64,000 bases of DNA, from positions 4,526,001 to 4,590,000 of the forward strand of contig OY969786.1 in assembly GCA_963703075.1 (NCBI GenBank). Direction: 5' to 3'. Made by a program: the position numbers and the translations under genes. Of the stretch, positions 48,312-56,560 are shown in pieces (position 1 is the stretch's first letter; the number at the start of each line of letters is the position of its first letter). Origin of the DNA: Korobacter sp963703075 (lineage in GTDB: Bacteria; Acidobacteriota; Terriglobia; Terriglobales; Acidobacteriaceae). Under the pieces are notes generated by a model that saw nothing but the letters and a program-made list of their open reading frames with translations, was not told the origin of the DNA and ran no database searches.

Positions 48312-48677
48312 GTGTCTGGCACCACCACTCTATATCGCCCGGTAGGCCGCAAAGAGCTCGACCTCATTCGCGCTGCCGGCATGAAAGCCTTCCCCCCACG
48401 TCTCCCTGAGCAGCCAATTTTTTATCCCGTTCTCACCCTCGAGTATGCCCGCAAGATCGCCCGCAATTGGAATACGCAGGACCAGCAGTCGGGCTACGCT
48501 GGGTTCGTGCTTCGATTCGAGGTTGAAACTCTCTTCCTCCATCAATTCCAAGTGCAGGCTGTCGGTGGCGAAGCCCACCAGGAGTATTGGATCCCCGCAG
48601 ATCGTCTCGACGAACTCAATCGCAACATCTTGGGGGACATTCAAGTCGTCGAAAGCTATTCAGGTAACCCAGAATAA
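48312..48677 (+). CDS. Conserved hypothetical protein (LYRPVG...FPPRLPxQPIFYPVL family)
   Basis: This protein of about 121 residues reads VSGTTTLYRPVGRKELDLIR, AAGMKAFPPRLPEQPIFYPV, a central QSGYAGFVLRFEVETLFLHQ and a C-terminal EYWIPADRLDELNRNILGDI. I recognise the pattern from small bacterial proteins sometimes labelled as ADP-ribosylation/crystallin J1-like, but that label is weak and no catalytic residues are certain. The frame is open from 48189 but overlaps the rRNA terminator, so GTG 48312 is preferred. It is monocistronic. Confidence 0.65.
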   Translation: MSGTTTLYRPVGRKELDLIRAAGMKAFPPRLPEQPIFYPVLTLEYARKIARNWNTQDQQSGYAGFVLRFEVETLFLHQFQVQAVGGEAHQEYWIPADRLDELNRNILGDIQVVESYSGNPE

Positions 48678-48849
48678 AGTTGTCGCCTTTCTCTCTGCAC
48701 ACATCCCAGGAAACACCTGAAGCCAGCGCCAGAAGTTACTTCCTGAGAAGACTCACCTGGCGTATAGTCTGCTTGCATCCAGGTACTCACATTCGCAACG
48801 TCACACTACTTCTGGATGCTGGTGAATTCATCCCGTAAGTAGGAGAGCC

Positions 48850-49317
48850 ATGAAAAAACTGCTCGCAGTTCTGCTCTGTTGCTTCCTTCCTCTCTCGATG
48901 TTTGCCGGTGAAAACAGTTACAAAGTGAAGTATGACGGTGGCTCTGTCACTGACCTGAAGTCCGGCGAAGACGTGAAGCTGGTCATCGACCAGCAAACGG
49001 TTCATTTTGTCAGAGGCGGTAAAGACATTGTCGTAGTGCCTGCCGCCGCCATTACCGAGATCAGCTATGGACAGGACGTACATCGCCGCGTCGGCGCAGC
49101 CATCGGGCTCGCAGTGGTTTCTCTTGGCATTGGTGCCTTGATGGCACTCACCAAATCGAAGAAGCACTTCATCGGGCTCACGTGGGCCGATGGTGACAAA
49201 AAAGGCGGATTGGCCATGCAGTGCGACAAGAATGAATACCGCGGCATCCTCGCCGCTCTGGAAGGAATTACCGGCAAAAAGGCCGTCGACTCGGACGCCT
49301 TGACCGTCAAGAACTAA
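48850..49317 (+). CDS. Exported hypothetical protein with internal TM segment
   Basis: This 155-residue protein has a signal peptide (LLAVLLCCFLPLSMFAGENS). A small beta domain follows (YKVKYDGGSVTDLKSGEDVK, VVVPAAAITEISYGQD), then a Gly-rich TM helix (VGAAIGLAVVSLGIGALMAL) and a short C-terminal domain. The ATG follows AGGAGAG. A near-perfect terminator at 49331 follows. Role unknown. Confidence 0.7.
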   Translation: MKKLLAVLLCCFLPLSMFAGENSYKVKYDGGSVTDLKSGEDVKLVIDQQTVHFVRGGKDIVVVPAAAITEISYGQDVHRRVGAAIGLAVVSLGIGALMALTKSKKHFIGLTWADGDKKGGLAMQCDKNEYRGILAALEGITGKKAVDSDALTVKN

Positions 49318-49330
49318 ACGCCACGAATTG

Positions 49331-49360
49331 AAAAGCCCCGGAAGGTTCCGGGGCTTTTTG
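49331..49360. terminator. Bidirectional Rho-independent terminator
   Basis: AAAAGCCCCGGAA (49331-49343) and TTCCGGGGCTTTT (49346-49358) form a perfect 13-bp stem with a GG loop and flanking A/T runs. It sits between two convergent genes and can serve both. Confidence 0.93.
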
Positions 49361-49375
49361 TGCGGCAAAACACAA

Positions 49376-50497
49376 TTACCAGTCTCGATGCTCCTCGAAG
49401 CTGATTTTCAGGATTTTTCCATTGTTCCCGACGAACCATCCCGCCTCGGGGTTGGCGAAAGCCACCGCCCAGTACCCGCTCGCCCCGGGCAGGTGGTACC
49501 AGGTATGACCTTCATCGGGGGTCCAGGCCGCCGGACCGGACGTAAAGTTGGGCGCCGTCTCGGAGGTCACGACCACGGCGTGGTCGCGGTCATCCCGGTC
49601 ATGGTCGCCATCCTCGGGGTGCAGACCGCGGACATACGCGAGGCAGAAGATCGTGCCGGAGATGGGCGGCTTTTTCGTCAGATTCCACGTGCGGCCGCCG
49701 TCGTGCGAAATCGCCATCTCTGCGTCTTTGTTGGTGGACAAATCCCCGCCGCCCAGAACTCCGTTCCACGGATCACGGAACGCGACCGAGAAACCGCCAC
49801 CGCTGGGCGAACTCACCATCGGCGTGTCATACGCGTTCCAGGTGTTGCCCCCATCCCGCGTGGCGAGAATTCGTGCAACCGTTGACCCGCCAGTGGCGAT
49901 CCAGGCATTTCGTTCTCCCTCGGTCGCAACGCAAGTTCCGCTGGACGAGAACGACGCCTCACCGGCCAACGCCGGCGGCATGTAGGCAGCAATGGAGTGC
50001 CACGTGGTTCCGTTGGTCGTGCGAAGGTCGGGGAAGATGCCGTTCACCGAATCGCTGTGGGCGATGCCGCGGTCGGGGCTCCAGAAGGCGAAACAGTCGT
50101 AAAAGGCGTTCGTCTTGTGATTGGTGAACTCGATGTGCCAGTGCTTGCCGCCGTCAACGGTTTTGTAAATACGAAAGTCTGTCGTGTTATTGCCAATCGA
50201 CGAGAGATACGCGACCTGATCGCTCACGCCGTAGACATCGCGGAACTGCAGGGCCTCGGCGCCCGGCACTACCCCCGCTTTCCAGGTCTCTCCGCCGTTG
50301 GTGGTCACGACGTACGTGCCACCGGCCCCGGAGGCCCAGACGACGCGCGAGTTCACGGGACTTACCGCGATCAGCAGCTGCGTGGTCCCACTCTTCTGCG
50401 CCGTCAGCTTCGGTTGCGGAACTTTCCAGTCTTCCTGCTGCGCGAATAGAAACGTGGACGTGGCGAGGATGAGAAGGAACAGCGAGCGTTTCAACAT
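49376..50497 (-). CDS. Secreted YCF48/BNR-like repeat protein
   Basis: This protein of about 373 residues has a signal peptide (SLFLLILATSTFLFAQ) at ATG 50497. Repeats of the YCF48/sialidase type follow: GGTYVVTTNGGETWKAGVVP, FRIYKTVDGGKHWHIEF, ARILATRDGGNTWNAYDTPM and EMAISHDGGRTWNLTK. The GG-T/R-W motif of BNR repeats recurs about every 50-60 residues, giving a beta-propeller. Such proteins are called oxidoreductase-like or photosystem II stability factor-like only by similarity; the ligand is unknown. The frame extends further upstream, but the signal peptide sets the start. Confidence 0.82.
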   Translation of the reverse strand: MLKRSLFLLILATSTFLFAQQEDWKVPQPKLTAQKSGTTQLLIAVSPVNSRVVWASGAGGTYVVTTNGGETWKAGVVPGAEALQFRDVYGVSDQVAYLSSIGNNTTDFRIYKTVDGGKHWHIEFTNHKTNAFYDCFAFWSPDRGIAHSDSVNGIFPDLRTTNGTTWHSIAAYMPPALAGEASFSSSGTCVATEGERNAWIATGGSTVARILATRDGGNTWNAYDTPMVSSPSGGGFSVAFRDPWNGVLGGGDLSTNKDAEMAISHDGGRTWNLTKKPPISGTIFCLAYVRGLHPEDGDHDRDDRDHAVVVTSETAPNFTSGPAAWTPDEGHTWYHLPGASGYWAVAFANPEAGWFVGNNGKILKISFEEHRDW

Positions 50498-50605
50498 GAG
50501 GTACCCCGGGAGTGAGGATGCGTGGCGCCGTGGAGTATAGGAAGGCCGCGCCGGGGTGTCAAATTGCGAGTTCTTCCTCGCGCGCTCGATCAACCAGCCC
50601 GGTGA

Positions 50606-50986
50606 TCATTTGTGCTTCGAGATCGACAAAACATTCCCATCCGGATCTTTGAACCACGCCACTTGGTCGCCATTGGGTGGAGTCCAGACCCCGAATTCGT
50701 CCTGCTTCATGAATGGCAGATTGAATTGCTCGAAGTGGACGCCGCGGGCGGTGAGTTCGCGGATGGCCGCGTGGATGTCGTCCACCTCCCAGCCCAGCAC
50801 CGTGCCGATTGCGGGCTTGTGGTTCTTGGCCTTTCCAATGCGCAGCTGCGTCCCGTTAGCGTCGAAGCTCACGGTGAAGTCGTCTTCGCTGTGCAGGCGG
50901 AAGCCGAGCACATCGCCGAAAAAAGCCTTGGCCTTCTCCGGATCGTTAGTGTTGAGGAAGCCGATGAGCTTGCTGAGCACGGGCAT
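50606..50986 (-). CDS. VOC (glyoxalase/bleomycin resistance-like) protein
   Basis: This 126-residue protein has the vicinal-oxygen-chelate beta-alpha-beta-beta-beta arrangement: LIGFLNTNDPEKAKAFFGDV, LGFRLHSEDDFTVSFDANGT, LGWEVDDIHAAIRELTARGV and VAWFKDPDGNVLSISKHK. Metal ligands are not fully obvious. The start ATG follows GGAGGC. Enzyme activity cannot be named. Confidence 0.85.
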   Translation of the reverse strand: MPVLSKLIGFLNTNDPEKAKAFFGDVLGFRLHSEDDFTVSFDANGTQLRIGKAKNHKPAIGTVLGWEVDDIHAAIRELTARGVHFEQFNLPFMKQDEFGVWTPPNGDQVAWFKDPDGNVLSISKHK

Positions 50987-51031
50987 GGTTTGCCTCCGCC
51001 GTGCCCGTATTCTAATGCCGCCCGCCCCAGA

Positions 51032-51934
51032 TCAGCGAGAGGCTTCCACTTGTCCCATGAATTCTGCCAGCAGGTCGTGGAATCGCTGCGGCTGGTCGAT
51101 AAACACTGCATGCCCGGCGTGTTCTACGGTTTCAAAGCGTGCCCCGGGAATAACCTTGGCTTCAGCTTGCTGAGCCGCGAGCTCGGCAGAACCGGCAGCC
51201 GCGATGATCAGGGTTGGTTTACGGAAGCTCTGCAAAGCGGAACGGCGATCCACCGCGATGAAGTCCATCAGCAGCATGGTAATGCCGATGTCGGGCGGCG
51301 TTCGCAAGGAGATCGGCAGCAGCGCGTCGATCTGCTTACGGCCTTCCGGAGACTGGATGATGGCGTTCATCATGCCTTGCAAGTATTCGCGCGGATGCTG
51401 TTCGTAGAGTGCAAGCCTTCCCAGTTGCTGCTCGAGAGCTTGCGGTTGCGCCACTGCGGAGGCGGGTCCAGGCCCAACTGCGGCGTCAACTAATACAAAT
51501 CCCGCGAGCCTATCTCCGCCAAACTGCTCCGCATACGAGGAGACATCCTGAACTCCCTGCGACCAGCCCACGAGGATCACGTTCTTAAGACCGAGGGTTT
51601 GTATCACCTGGTGAAAGTCTCGGGCCCGCTGCTCCGGAGTATTGGACTCGATGGTGATGGAGGAATCACCTTGCGAACGCGGGTCAATCGAGACGACGCG
51701 CGCGACTGGGGCAAAGAGCTCCATCTGTTGTCTCCAAACCGCGCTCGACATCGTCCACCCGGGAATGAAGACGATGGTTGTTTTCGCCTCAGCACTGCCC
51801 CCTTCGACATAGTGAATCCGTACCGAAGGTGAAATCGTTACGCCGCCTTCCTTGAAGGTTTCTGCGGCACTATAACCAGACAAGGTGAGCAGCATTCCGG
51901 TCAGGACGCAGACCAGCGACGAAATCTTGAACAT
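51032..51934 (-). CDS. Exported alpha/beta hydrolase
   Basis: This protein of about 300 residues has a signal peptide (SSLVCVLTGMLLTLSGYSAA). The fold is clear: TTIVFIPGWTMSSAVWRQQM (oxyanion strand), IDPRSQGDSS, the nucleophile elbow GWSQG in LKNVILVGWSQGVQDVSSY, and the terminal His in VEHAGHAVFID. An Asp is likely from the RRSALQSFRKPTLIIAA region. It resembles pimeloyl-ester or haloperoxidase-like hydrolases. Candidate starts are 51970, 51952 and 51934; the last places the signal peptide first. Confidence 0.85.
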   Translation of the reverse strand: MFKISSLVCVLTGMLLTLSGYSAAETFKEGGVTISPSVRIHYVEGGSAEAKTTIVFIPGWTMSSAVWRQQMELFAPVARVVSIDPRSQGDSSITIESNTPEQRARDFHQVIQTLGLKNVILVGWSQGVQDVSSYAEQFGGDRLAGFVLVDAAVGPGPASAVAQPQALEQQLGRLALYEQHPREYLQGMMNAIIQSPEGRKQIDALLPISLRTPPDIGITMLLMDFIAVDRRSALQSFRKPTLIIAAAGSAELAAQQAEAKVIPGARFETVEHAGHAVFIDQPQRFHDLLAEFMGQVEASR

Positions 51935-52127
51935 GAAGAACGGACGGCACATAGATCGTAAGGTGAGCAAATTGCGATGGCGGGAGCCAGCATCGTGTAG
52001 TTCGGCCCTTTTTAAAAAGGTATTGGCATCGCGGTTCGCCGGTAGGCCTTCTATTCACAAACTAGGTTGCCCGAGTACAATTCGGAGTCTGAAGATTCGA
52101 GTCTATCGATCTCTGGGAGGAACTACG

Positions 52128-52583
52128 ATGAAGCTAGTCGTCTTAGCATCGGTCGTCTTCAGCGCCATGCTCTCGCTCGCACAGACCCGCTCGTCCCCGG
52201 GAGTGCCGCCGCCGGCTTCACGCGATACCCTCGATACGCTGGAGAGCGCTCGCATTGAGAAACTGAGCGAGCCGCAATACCCGCTTCTCGCCCGTCAAGC
52301 GCGCATCCAGGGATCGGTTCGAATTGCCTTGCGGCTGCTCGGGTGTTCGATGGATCCGAACAGTGTTCGGCTCATCAGCGGCCATCCCATGCTGGCGCAG
52401 GTTGCACTTTCCAGTGTCAGGCAGTCGACAATCGTGTGTGACAACCACGAAAACACCGATGCAGTCGTCGTCTACGATTTCTCGATCGATGCCAAGTGTC
52501 ACGACGACAAAACGACTTCGCGTGTTTTCTCCAACCGTGTGGCCGTGCGCGGCTGCGCCGCCAGTCCTCCACCCGCGCCCTAG
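52128..52583 (+). CDS. Secreted TonB C-terminal-domain-like protein
   Basis: This 151-residue protein has a signal peptide (LVVLASVVFSAMLSLAQT). A domain resembling the TonB C-terminal fold follows: EPQYPLLARQARIQGSVRIA, then GHPMLAQVALSSVRQSTIVC and VVVYDFSIDAKC. It has no N-terminal TM helix or proline-rich linker of a true TonB, so it is a TonB-C-like secreted protein rather than an energy transducer. GGGAGG precedes ATG 52128. The upstream frame opening to 51885 is not used. Confidence 0.72.
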   Translation: MKLVVLASVVFSAMLSLAQTRSSPGVPPPASRDTLDTLESARIEKLSEPQYPLLARQARIQGSVRIALRLLGCSMDPNSVRLISGHPMLAQVALSSVRQSTIVCDNHENTDAVVVYDFSIDAKCHDDKTTSRVFSNRVAVRGCAASPPPAP

Positions 52584-52738
52584 ACCCCACTTCGAGCCCT
52601 CTGTGCTCTGGATCTCAGAAGGCCTTCGCCCGCCGAAGAATAACGTTTGTTTGGCGCATTTTTCACCTAAATGTGCCCGTGCGGAACCGGCAGCAAACGA
52701 TTACACTAATACCCCTGATCACCTTTTTGGGGACCACC

Positions 52739-53692
52739 ATGCCGGCCAAGATTCTCGATGGCAACAAGATTTCAGCGGAGATTAAATCCGAAGTTGCCGC
52801 CGAAGTCGCGGAGCTGAAAGCCGCCGGACTCACCCCCGGGCTCGCGGTCGTACTGGTGGGGCATAATCCGGCCTCCGAGATCTACGTACGCAATAAACGC
52901 AAAGCTTGCGAATTGACCGGGATCTACAGCGAGCAGCACACGCCGCCGGAGACGGTCAGCACCTCCGACCTGCTGCGGCTGGTGGAGTCTCTGAACCGGC
53001 GCGACGATATCGACGGCATCCTTGTGCAGTTACCGCTTCCGGCGCAGGTCGACGCAAAGAAGGTTTTGCTGGCGGTTTCGCCCGAAAAAGACGTCGACGG
53101 ATTTCATCCGATGAATGTTGGCTACCTATCCACAATGCGGCCGGGACTGGTGCCCTGCACACCGGCCGGATGCATGGAGATTCTGCGGCGCAGCAACGTG
53201 AAGGTGGAAGGCGCCGAAGCGGTGGTCGTCGGACGCAGCGACATTGTCGGCAAGCCGGTGGCAATGCTGCTGACCAACGCCAATGCGACGGTGACCATAT
53301 GCCACTCGAAAACGAGAGATTTGCCGGAAGTTTGCCGCCGTGCCGACATCCTGGTGGCGGCGATTGGTCGGGCTGGCATGATTACGCCCGACTATGTCAG
53401 GCCCGGATCGACGGTCATCGATGTGGGCATCAATAAAATCACCGATCGCGCCGAGTTTGAGAAGTATTTCGCCGGCGACGAAAAGCGCGAAGCCGCATTT
53501 GCCAAGAACGGCTCGACGCTGGTCGGTGATGTGCACCCGAAAGTCGTAGAAATCGCCGGCGCATTCACCCCAGTGCCCGGCGGCGTGGGACCGCTCACGA
53601 TCGCCATGCTCATGGCAAATACCGTGAAAGCGGCGAAACTTCGTCGCGGGCACACGGTTCAATCCAAAGTGGGGGAATCATCCATTGCTTAG
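52739..53692 (+). CDS. folD: FolD, methylenetetrahydrofolate dehydrogenase/cyclohydrolase
   Basis: This 317-residue bifunctional enzyme interconverts methylene-, methenyl- and formyl-tetrahydrofolate with NADP. It starts MPAKILDGNKISAEIKSEVA. It contains VVLVGHNPASEIYVRNKRKA with the catalytic Lys in the YxxxK motif, LVQLPLPAQVDAKKV, VVVGRSDIVGKPVAMLL (NADP site), DVGIN and VPGGVGPLTIAML. It overlaps the coaE start by 8 nt. A long 5' frame extension to 52496 lacks homology and is discarded. Confidence 0.97.
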   Translation: MPAKILDGNKISAEIKSEVAAEVAELKAAGLTPGLAVVLVGHNPASEIYVRNKRKACELTGIYSEQHTPPETVSTSDLLRLVESLNRRDDIDGILVQLPLPAQVDAKKVLLAVSPEKDVDGFHPMNVGYLSTMRPGLVPCTPAGCMEILRRSNVKVEGAEAVVVGRSDIVGKPVAMLLTNANATVTICHSKTRDLPEVCRRADILVAAIGRAGMITPDYVRPGSTVIDVGINKITDRAEFEKYFAGDEKREAAFAKNGSTLVGDVHPKVVEIAGAFTPVPGGVGPLTIAMLMANTVKAAKLRRGHTVQSKVGESSIA

Positions 53693-54308
53693 AGTCGCGC
53701 TCACCGGTGGCATTGCCACCGGTAAATCAACCATCGGCGAGATGTTCGCGAAGCACGGCGCGCACGTGATCCAAGCCGATCGCATCGCGCACGAACTGAT
53801 GAGTCCCGGACACCAGGTGTACGACAAGGTCGTCGAACACTTTGGCCACGAGATCCTCAATCACGACGGCACCATCAACCGTCCCCGGCTCGCATCGGCG
53901 GCGTTTCCAGACCGCATTCAGGACCTCAACCGCCTGGTGCATCCGGCGGTACTCGATTTTCAGGACCGCTGGATGGATGACATCGGCGAACAGGATCCGA
54001 ACGCCGTGGCCATGGTCGAGGCCGCACTCATCTTCGAGGCCAACGGCGAGAAGCGCTTCAACAAGATCATCGTGGTGCGCACCCCTTTTGAAACGAAGGT
54101 GGCTCGTTTCGCGCAACGTATGGATTTGCCGCACGCACAGGCGCGCATGGAAGTAATGCGCCGCATGGCCGCGCAGCTCTCCGAAGAAGAAAAAGCTCGC
54201 CGCGCCGACTACGTGATCGATAACAACGCTGTGCTCGATCACGCGCAGGAGCAGGTGGACAAAGTCTGGAGCGACCTGGTGGGTTTAGCGAAATACGCCG
54301 CCGTGTAG
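53685..54308 (+). CDS. coaE: CoaE, dephospho-CoA kinase
   Basis: This 207-residue enzyme performs the last step of coenzyme A synthesis, phosphorylation of dephospho-CoA. It has the P-loop VALTGGIATGKST, then HGAHVIQADRIAHELMSPG and the lid region RFAQRMDLPHAQARMEVMRR. The start is a TTG at 53685, supported by GGGGGA 8 nt upstream and by the P-loop at the usual distance. It overlaps folD, so the two are co-translated. Confidence 0.95.
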   Translation: MLRVALTGGIATGKSTIGEMFAKHGAHVIQADRIAHELMSPGHQVYDKVVEHFGHEILNHDGTINRPRLASAAFPDRIQDLNRLVHPAVLDFQDRWMDDIGEQDPNAVAMVEAALIFEANGEKRFNKIIVVRTPFETKVARFAQRMDLPHAQARMEVMRRMAAQLSEEEKARRADYVIDNNAVLDHAQEQVDKVWSDLVGLAKYAAV

Positions 54309-54317
54309 CTAGCCGGC

Positions 54318-54974
54318 TTAGCTGGCCCAGCCCATCGAGACGACGATCACCGCGAAGGTGTCGCTCAATCCATGGGCCAGGATTGCTGCCCACAAGTTCC
54401 TTCCCGACAAAAGATATACGGTTCCCAGAACAAGGCCCGAGTAGGCGCTGTCAACCACGCCTGCCGGGCCTTTGTACCAGTGGGCGACGCCAAAGAGAGC
54501 GGCCACATACAGCATGGCCAGTACGTAGGCGAGCTTCGACCGATTGCCAAGATCGGCAGCACGATTGAGAAGGTAGCCCCGATAGCCGAGTTCTTCGCCG
54601 AAGGCGGCAAAGGTCCAGACGATCAGCAGCGATGTGAGGATGTTTTTCCAGTGCGGCGCAGTCTTGATCACGCTCGAGACCTGCTCGGGCCCGGGCCAAA
54701 AATGATGAGCGAGCGGTTCAACGAGAAACTCGCTGCCGCCCTGGAGTACCACGACCGCGGCGATCGCCACGAGAATCGTTTTGCCCCAGGACTTGGGGCG
54801 GGTCAGCCCGGGCAGTTTGTAGCTGCGCTCGCGCAGCCCGAAGGAGATCCAGAAGAGCGCAAAGAGAAAGAACACTTCGTTCGGCACGACATGGAAGACG
54901 TTATGGCCAATCACCAAAAAAGCGCCGAGGAGAGTTTCGGCAAGCGAGAGCACCCGCTGGGTCGGGTTGAGCAT
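54318..54974 (-). CDS. CPBP-family intramembrane protease
   Basis: This protein of about 218 residues has six to seven TM segments (EVFFLFALFWISFGLRERSY, TILVAIAAVVVLQGG, ILTSLLIVWTFAAFGEEL, KLAYVLAMLYVAALFGVAHW). The CPBP/Rce1 motif EExxxR appears as FGEELGYRGYLLNR, and a second motif in GVAHWYKG. The third motif with the late His is in AAILAHGLSDTF. It likely cleaves a membrane or prenylated substrate, though none is known here. Starts at 55016 (TTG) and 54974 (ATG) are possible; neither has a clear ribosome site. Confidence 0.85.
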   Translation of the reverse strand: MLNPTQRVLSLAETLLGAFLVIGHNVFHVVPNEVFFLFALFWISFGLRERSYKLPGLTRPKSWGKTILVAIAAVVVLQGGSEFLVEPLAHHFWPGPEQVSSVIKTAPHWKNILTSLLIVWTFAAFGEELGYRGYLLNRAADLGNRSKLAYVLAMLYVAALFGVAHWYKGPAGVVDSAYSGLVLGTVYLLSGRNLWAAILAHGLSDTFAVIVVSMGWAS

Positions 54975-55047
54975 GAAGCATTGTAAGGTTTCGGGGATCC
55001 GATGAAGCGCGGACAATCTGCCACTCGGGAAACGCAGTGGTTTGCGG

Positions 55048-55803
55048 TTACAAGCCCCAGTCGCCGAAATCGGCTTTGAATTGCCGCTTGAATTCGCTCT
55101 CTGCGTAGCCGGTCAGGATGTGACCGGTGTGGGCGTCGACCAGGTAACCGCGCAGGCGGCCATAGTTAGCGCCAAACTCGCTGCTGTCCGGAACCCAGGC
55201 CATCATGAGGAGTTGATCGGAGTTTTTCATCCAGCGGATCGCGGCCACATTGACCCACTGAACGTTTCTCTGCATCAGCTTGCGCTGGCGAGCAGTGCAG
55301 CCGGCGTGTACGCCGACGCAGGCTGGGTAGTGCCGCGCGAGGTCCTGGCGCACCGATGTTGCTAAATCGACCGGGCCATTGTTCTCCGGGCGGTAAATCA
55401 GGGCCTGGTACGTGCCTAATGCGCCGCCACGGCTATGGGTGATGGCCACGGCCCGGGAGTCGGGCGACCAGAGCGCCTCGGGACCAACCTGCAGATCGAT
55501 CGGCATACGCTTACCGGAGGCCACGAATACGCAGCTTGGGGCTGGCAGACGCTCCGAAACCGAATCGCTCACCCGTTGTTCAATCGGCACTGTGTTGCAT
55601 GCAATCTCGTATTGTCCATTGGGCGAGGGGAACCGCAGATTCCCAAGCCTCTGGTTGGCATTGACCACATAGGGCAGCGGCCGCGCAGCGCGGGACCAAG
55701 TAGTGACCTCCACCTGGGTGGGAATTGTCCGGGAGTTCGGGGCAGCAGCCAGTATGGAGGCGGCGGTGAAGAAAGCGGCGAGGGCTGTGAACCGGCGAAA
55801 CAT
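55048..55803 (-). CDS. Exported hypothetical protein
   Basis: This 251-residue protein has a signal peptide (RFTALAAFFTAASILAAAPN) and a mature region with strands such as VEVTTWSRAARPLPYVVNAN and GPEALWSPDSRAVAITHSRG, the latter like a WD40/beta-propeller blade (WSPDS). The C-terminal RLRGYLVDAHTGHILTGY is also strand-like. No family is certain. It is followed on the same strand, after a 31-bp gap, by the CPBP gene. Confidence 0.65.
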   Translation of the reverse strand: MFRRFTALAAFFTAASILAAAPNSRTIPTQVEVTTWSRAARPLPYVVNANQRLGNLRFPSPNGQYEIACNTVPIEQRVSDSVSERLPAPSCVFVASGKRMPIDLQVGPEALWSPDSRAVAITHSRGGALGTYQALIYRPENNGPVDLATSVRQDLARHYPACVGVHAGCTARQRKLMQRNVQWVNVAAIRWMKNSDQLLMMAWVPDSSEFGANYGRLRGYLVDAHTGHILTGYAESEFKRQFKADFGDWGL

Positions 55804-55926
55804 GCAAACCTTCTACTTACAATCCAGAGTACCTCAATTTTGGGAAAATGCATCCCCCCGAAAGTAACAAACTGAAAAAATGTGGTTTCGGAAGAGGTCT
55901 GGGGGTACGGATGGCTTCAGGAACGG

Positions 55927-55955
55927 AAAAGAGCCGCCAGGTTCGACGGCTCTTG
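55927..55955 (-). terminator. Rho-independent terminator (minus strand)
   Basis: On the minus strand, AAGAGCCG and CGGCTCTT pair around a 10-nt loop, followed by TTTTCC. It closes the transcript of the small exported protein at 55981-56340. Confidence 0.7.
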
Positions 55956-55980
55956 ATGGGTGAGAAGTAGGATGTCCTGG

Positions 55981-56340
55981 TTATCGGACCTGGCGGTAGC
56001 CGAAACTGCGCATGGTCTGGTCGAAGGCCTGCCGATAGCCCTTCATATACCCGGAGCGAAAGGCCTGTTTGTATTCTTCTTTGGTGCAGTGCCCCTTGAA
56101 GCCGTCCATTGCGTCCTTGAACTGGCCGTGATCGGATGCCCGGAACCGGTAGCCGCGTTCGGCATCCTCGTGCCCGGAGTGTTCGCCATCCTTCAATCCC
56201 TTGTCATAACCGTAGTTGGCGTACCATTTCACGCCGTTCCGGTCCTCGTAGCTGGTGCCGTGGTCGTCTGCAAGCGCGACGCTGCCCAGCAACGTCAAAG
56301 CCAAAGAGCCGATTACCGCGAGTGATGCCGTTCGCTTCAT
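55981..56340 (-). CDS. Small exported protein of unknown function
   Basis: This protein of about 119 residues starts MKRTASLAVIGSLALTLLGS with a signal peptide ending at LADD. The mature part is rich in Gly, Tyr, Asp and Lys (YANYGYDKGLKDGEHSGHED, FRSGYMKGYRQAFDQTMRSF), with repeated Y/F-x-x-G-Y patterns and one Cys. GGGGGAAA precedes ATG 56340. It is monocistronic, ending in the terminator at 55927-55955. Confidence 0.7.
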   Translation of the reverse strand: MKRTASLAVIGSLALTLLGSVALADDHGTSYEDRNGVKWYANYGYDKGLKDGEHSGHEDAERGYRFRASDHGQFKDAMDGFKGHCTKEEYKQAFRSGYMKGYRQAFDQTMRSFGYRQVR

Positions 56341-56560
56341 AGTTTCCCCCGAGCACTCCATGCCGAGTGTCGCGATTTACTCAGGAAGCAACCCTGATTT
56401 TCCGGGGAAGTTGCGGTGCCCGGCACGATTTTCTGATCGCCGGCTTGGCGGAGTTTCTGCTTCACAGCCGGTCGGGCGAACTAGGGAAAACGAGTGCCGG
56501 TTAGATACACTTTTTAAGAGCTTGCATCCAAATCTGCAGCTGAGTTCCAGGATTGAATTT

